Source: Clostridia bacterium
GTDB taxonomy: Bacteria > Bacillota > Clostridia > Monoglobales > Monoglobaceae
Length of the DNA stretch: 7,053 bases
Direction: 5' to 3'
Assembly: GCA_017409915.1 (NCBI GenBank)
Contig: JAFQRU010000018.1
Location: 1 to 7,053 of the forward strand
Every line of letters starts with the position of its first letter. Position 1 is the first letter of the stretch. The notes under the pieces were generated by a model. It searched no databases and had not been told where the DNA came from. It saw nothing but the letters and a program-made list of their open reading frames with translations. This document shows positions 6,057 through 7,053 of the stretch, piece after piece. Position numbers and translations under genes: made by a program.

Positions 6057-7053
6057 ATCTTTTCCAGATTTTTCGTGAGAATAAAATCAGCATCGGGAAT
6101 ATTTCAAGTCGGCCTATAAGCATAAGCGCCGACAGAATCATTTTTGAAAGATTAGAAAATCCCGAGAAATTGCCCGTCGGGCCTACCACAGAAAGACCGG
6201 GGCCAATGTTTCCTATCGTGGCTGCCACAGCCGTAAAATTCGTGGTAAAATCGAAATTATCAAAGCTTATAAGGAGCAGAGCCGTTGCAAATATAAACAT
6301 AAATGCAATAAAGAAGACATTTATTGAGCGCAGGGTTTCATGCTCCAACATTCTTCCGTTAAGCTTAACCTTTATAACGCTTTTAGGATGAGCAAGAACT
6401 TTTATTTCTTTTATGATAGTTTTAAACAAAATGAGTATTCTTGACACTTTCATTCCGCCACCAGTGCTTCCTGCACAGGCACCGCAGAACATAAGCATAA
6501 CAAGAATTATTTTCGAAAATTCCGGCCATGCATTAAAGTCCACAGTTGAATAACCCGTTGTGGTTATTATTGCCGCTACCTGGAATGAGGAATGCTTTAT
6601 TGTTTCAAAAACACTATCAAAGGTTGAATAGACATTAAGGCCTATCAAAGCAATCGATACTAAAATTATCAAAAGATACGCCCGCACTTCTTCCATCTTA
6701 ACGGCATCTTTGACCTTTCTCATAAGAATTAAGTAGTAGAAAGAAAAGTCTATGCCAAAAAGAATCATAAACACGGTTATAACTATCTGAACATAAGAGG
6801 AATACCCTCCGATGCCCGAATTCAAAATTGCAAAACCGCCTGTACCTGCTGTACCAAAGGATAGTGTTGTTGCTTCAAAGAGGTTAAGCCCGCCTGCTAA
6901 GAGGAGAATAATTTCAAAGCCAGTTAAAGCCATATATATAAGATATAAGATTTTAGCTGTTGATTTAACATGAGGGACAAGCTTTCCAACCGATGGCCCC
7001 GGGCTTTCTGCCTTTATAAGATGGAAGTTGTCTCCTCCTGAAAGAGGGAGGAC
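6055..7053 (-). CDS. trkH: TrkH/KtrB-type potassium uptake channel subunit, N-terminus beyond window edge
   Basis: The last 332 residues of a membrane K+ uptake protein of the TrkH/TrkG/KtrB superfamily, which forms the ion-conducting pore and works with a cytoplasmic TrkA/KtrA-type regulatory subunit. The frame is open to the right edge. The upstream part (LPLSGGDNF, then KAESPGPSVGKLVP) is clearly TrkH, so the ATG at 6931-6933 is internal. About 150 N-terminal residues and the first pore loop are missing if the length is the usual 480-490. Numbered from the window edge, the visible selectivity and pore-loop segments are FGTAGTGGF (66-74), ITTTGYST (163-170) with AGSTGGG (194-200) after it, and TIGNIGPGL (279-287). 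The characteristic GRLEIFP is at 314-320. Several hydrophobic membrane helices lie between them. No trkA follows, because the shared terminator comes next; a partner gene could lie upstream of trkH outside the window or elsewhere. Confidence 0.95.
   Translation of the reverse strand, partial: VLPLSGGDNFHLIKAESPGPSVGKLVPHVKSTAKILYLIYMALTGFEIILLLAGGLNLFEATTLSFGTAGTGGFAILNSGIGGYSSYVQIVITVFMILFGIDFSFYYLILMRKVKDAVKMEEVRAYLLIILVSIALIGLNVYSTFDSVFETIKHSSFQVAAIITTTGYSTVDFNAWPEFSKIILVMLMFCGACAGSTGGGMKVSRILILFKTIIKEIKVLAHPKSVIKVKLNGRMLEHETLRSINVFFIAFMFIFATALLLISFDNFDFTTNFTAVAATIGNIGPGLSVVGPTGNFSGFSNLSKMILSALMLIGRLEIFPMLILFSRKIWKR

Noticed and set aside
6055..6933. trkH as a complete 292-residue protein starting at the ATG at 6931-6933
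   Set aside because: The frame stays open to the window edge, and the upstream 40 residues carry clear TrkH sequence, so the ATG is an internal Met and the gene is partial.
1..7053. Mobile elements, CRISPR arrays, phage, toxin-antitoxin or defence genes
   Set aside because: No repeats with regular spacers, transposase motifs, terminal inverted repeats or defence-protein signatures were seen. Apart from short spacers, the window is filled by core genes.

Overview
This looks like ordinary chromosomal DNA from a low-GC Gram-positive anaerobe, most likely a member of the Clostridia. The reasons are the A+T-rich spacers, strong purine-rich ribosome binding sites, a GerMN-domain (GerM-like) lipoprotein typical of spore-forming lineages, the yceD-rpmF pair, and a TrkH of Firmicute type. 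I do not assign a genus. I see no mobile elements, CRISPR arrays, phage genes or defence genes, and no clearly new multi-gene system.

Layout from left to right. (1) Bases 1-71 are the 3' part of a tRNA-Val with anticodon TAC, cut by the window edge. (2) Bases 97-834 hold yceD (DUF177) and rpmF (ribosomal protein L32, zinc-binding form), closed by a hairpin terminator at 849-884. (3) Bases 948-1478 encode a small GerMN-domain lipoprotein with a candidate promoter just upstream and a strong terminator at 1479-1510. (4) Bases 1502-1726 form an A+T-rich regulatory gap with a near-consensus promoter (TTGACA, 18 bases, TATAAT with an extended -10). (5) Bases 1727-6014 are the carA-carB operon, whose genes overlap by 8 bases. 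They encode the two subunits of carbamoyl phosphate synthase, which feeds pyrimidine and arginine synthesis. (6) A bidirectional terminator at 6027-6056 separates carB from a convergent trkH on the minus strand (6055-7053). TrkH is a potassium-channel subunit, and its N-terminus lies beyond the right edge.

The transcription units look well insulated, because a hairpin terminator follows rpmF, the lipoprotein gene and carB/trkH. The observation most worth a second look is in CarA. The glutaminase Cys (C252) and Glu (E339) are present, but the catalytic His of the usual HPE motif reads as Leu (L337, codon CTT at 2735-2737), and the flanking residues also depart from the usual motif. If real, this subunit should be poor at or incapable of glutamine hydrolysis, and the enzyme may run on free ammonia. 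The CarB partner looks fully intact.
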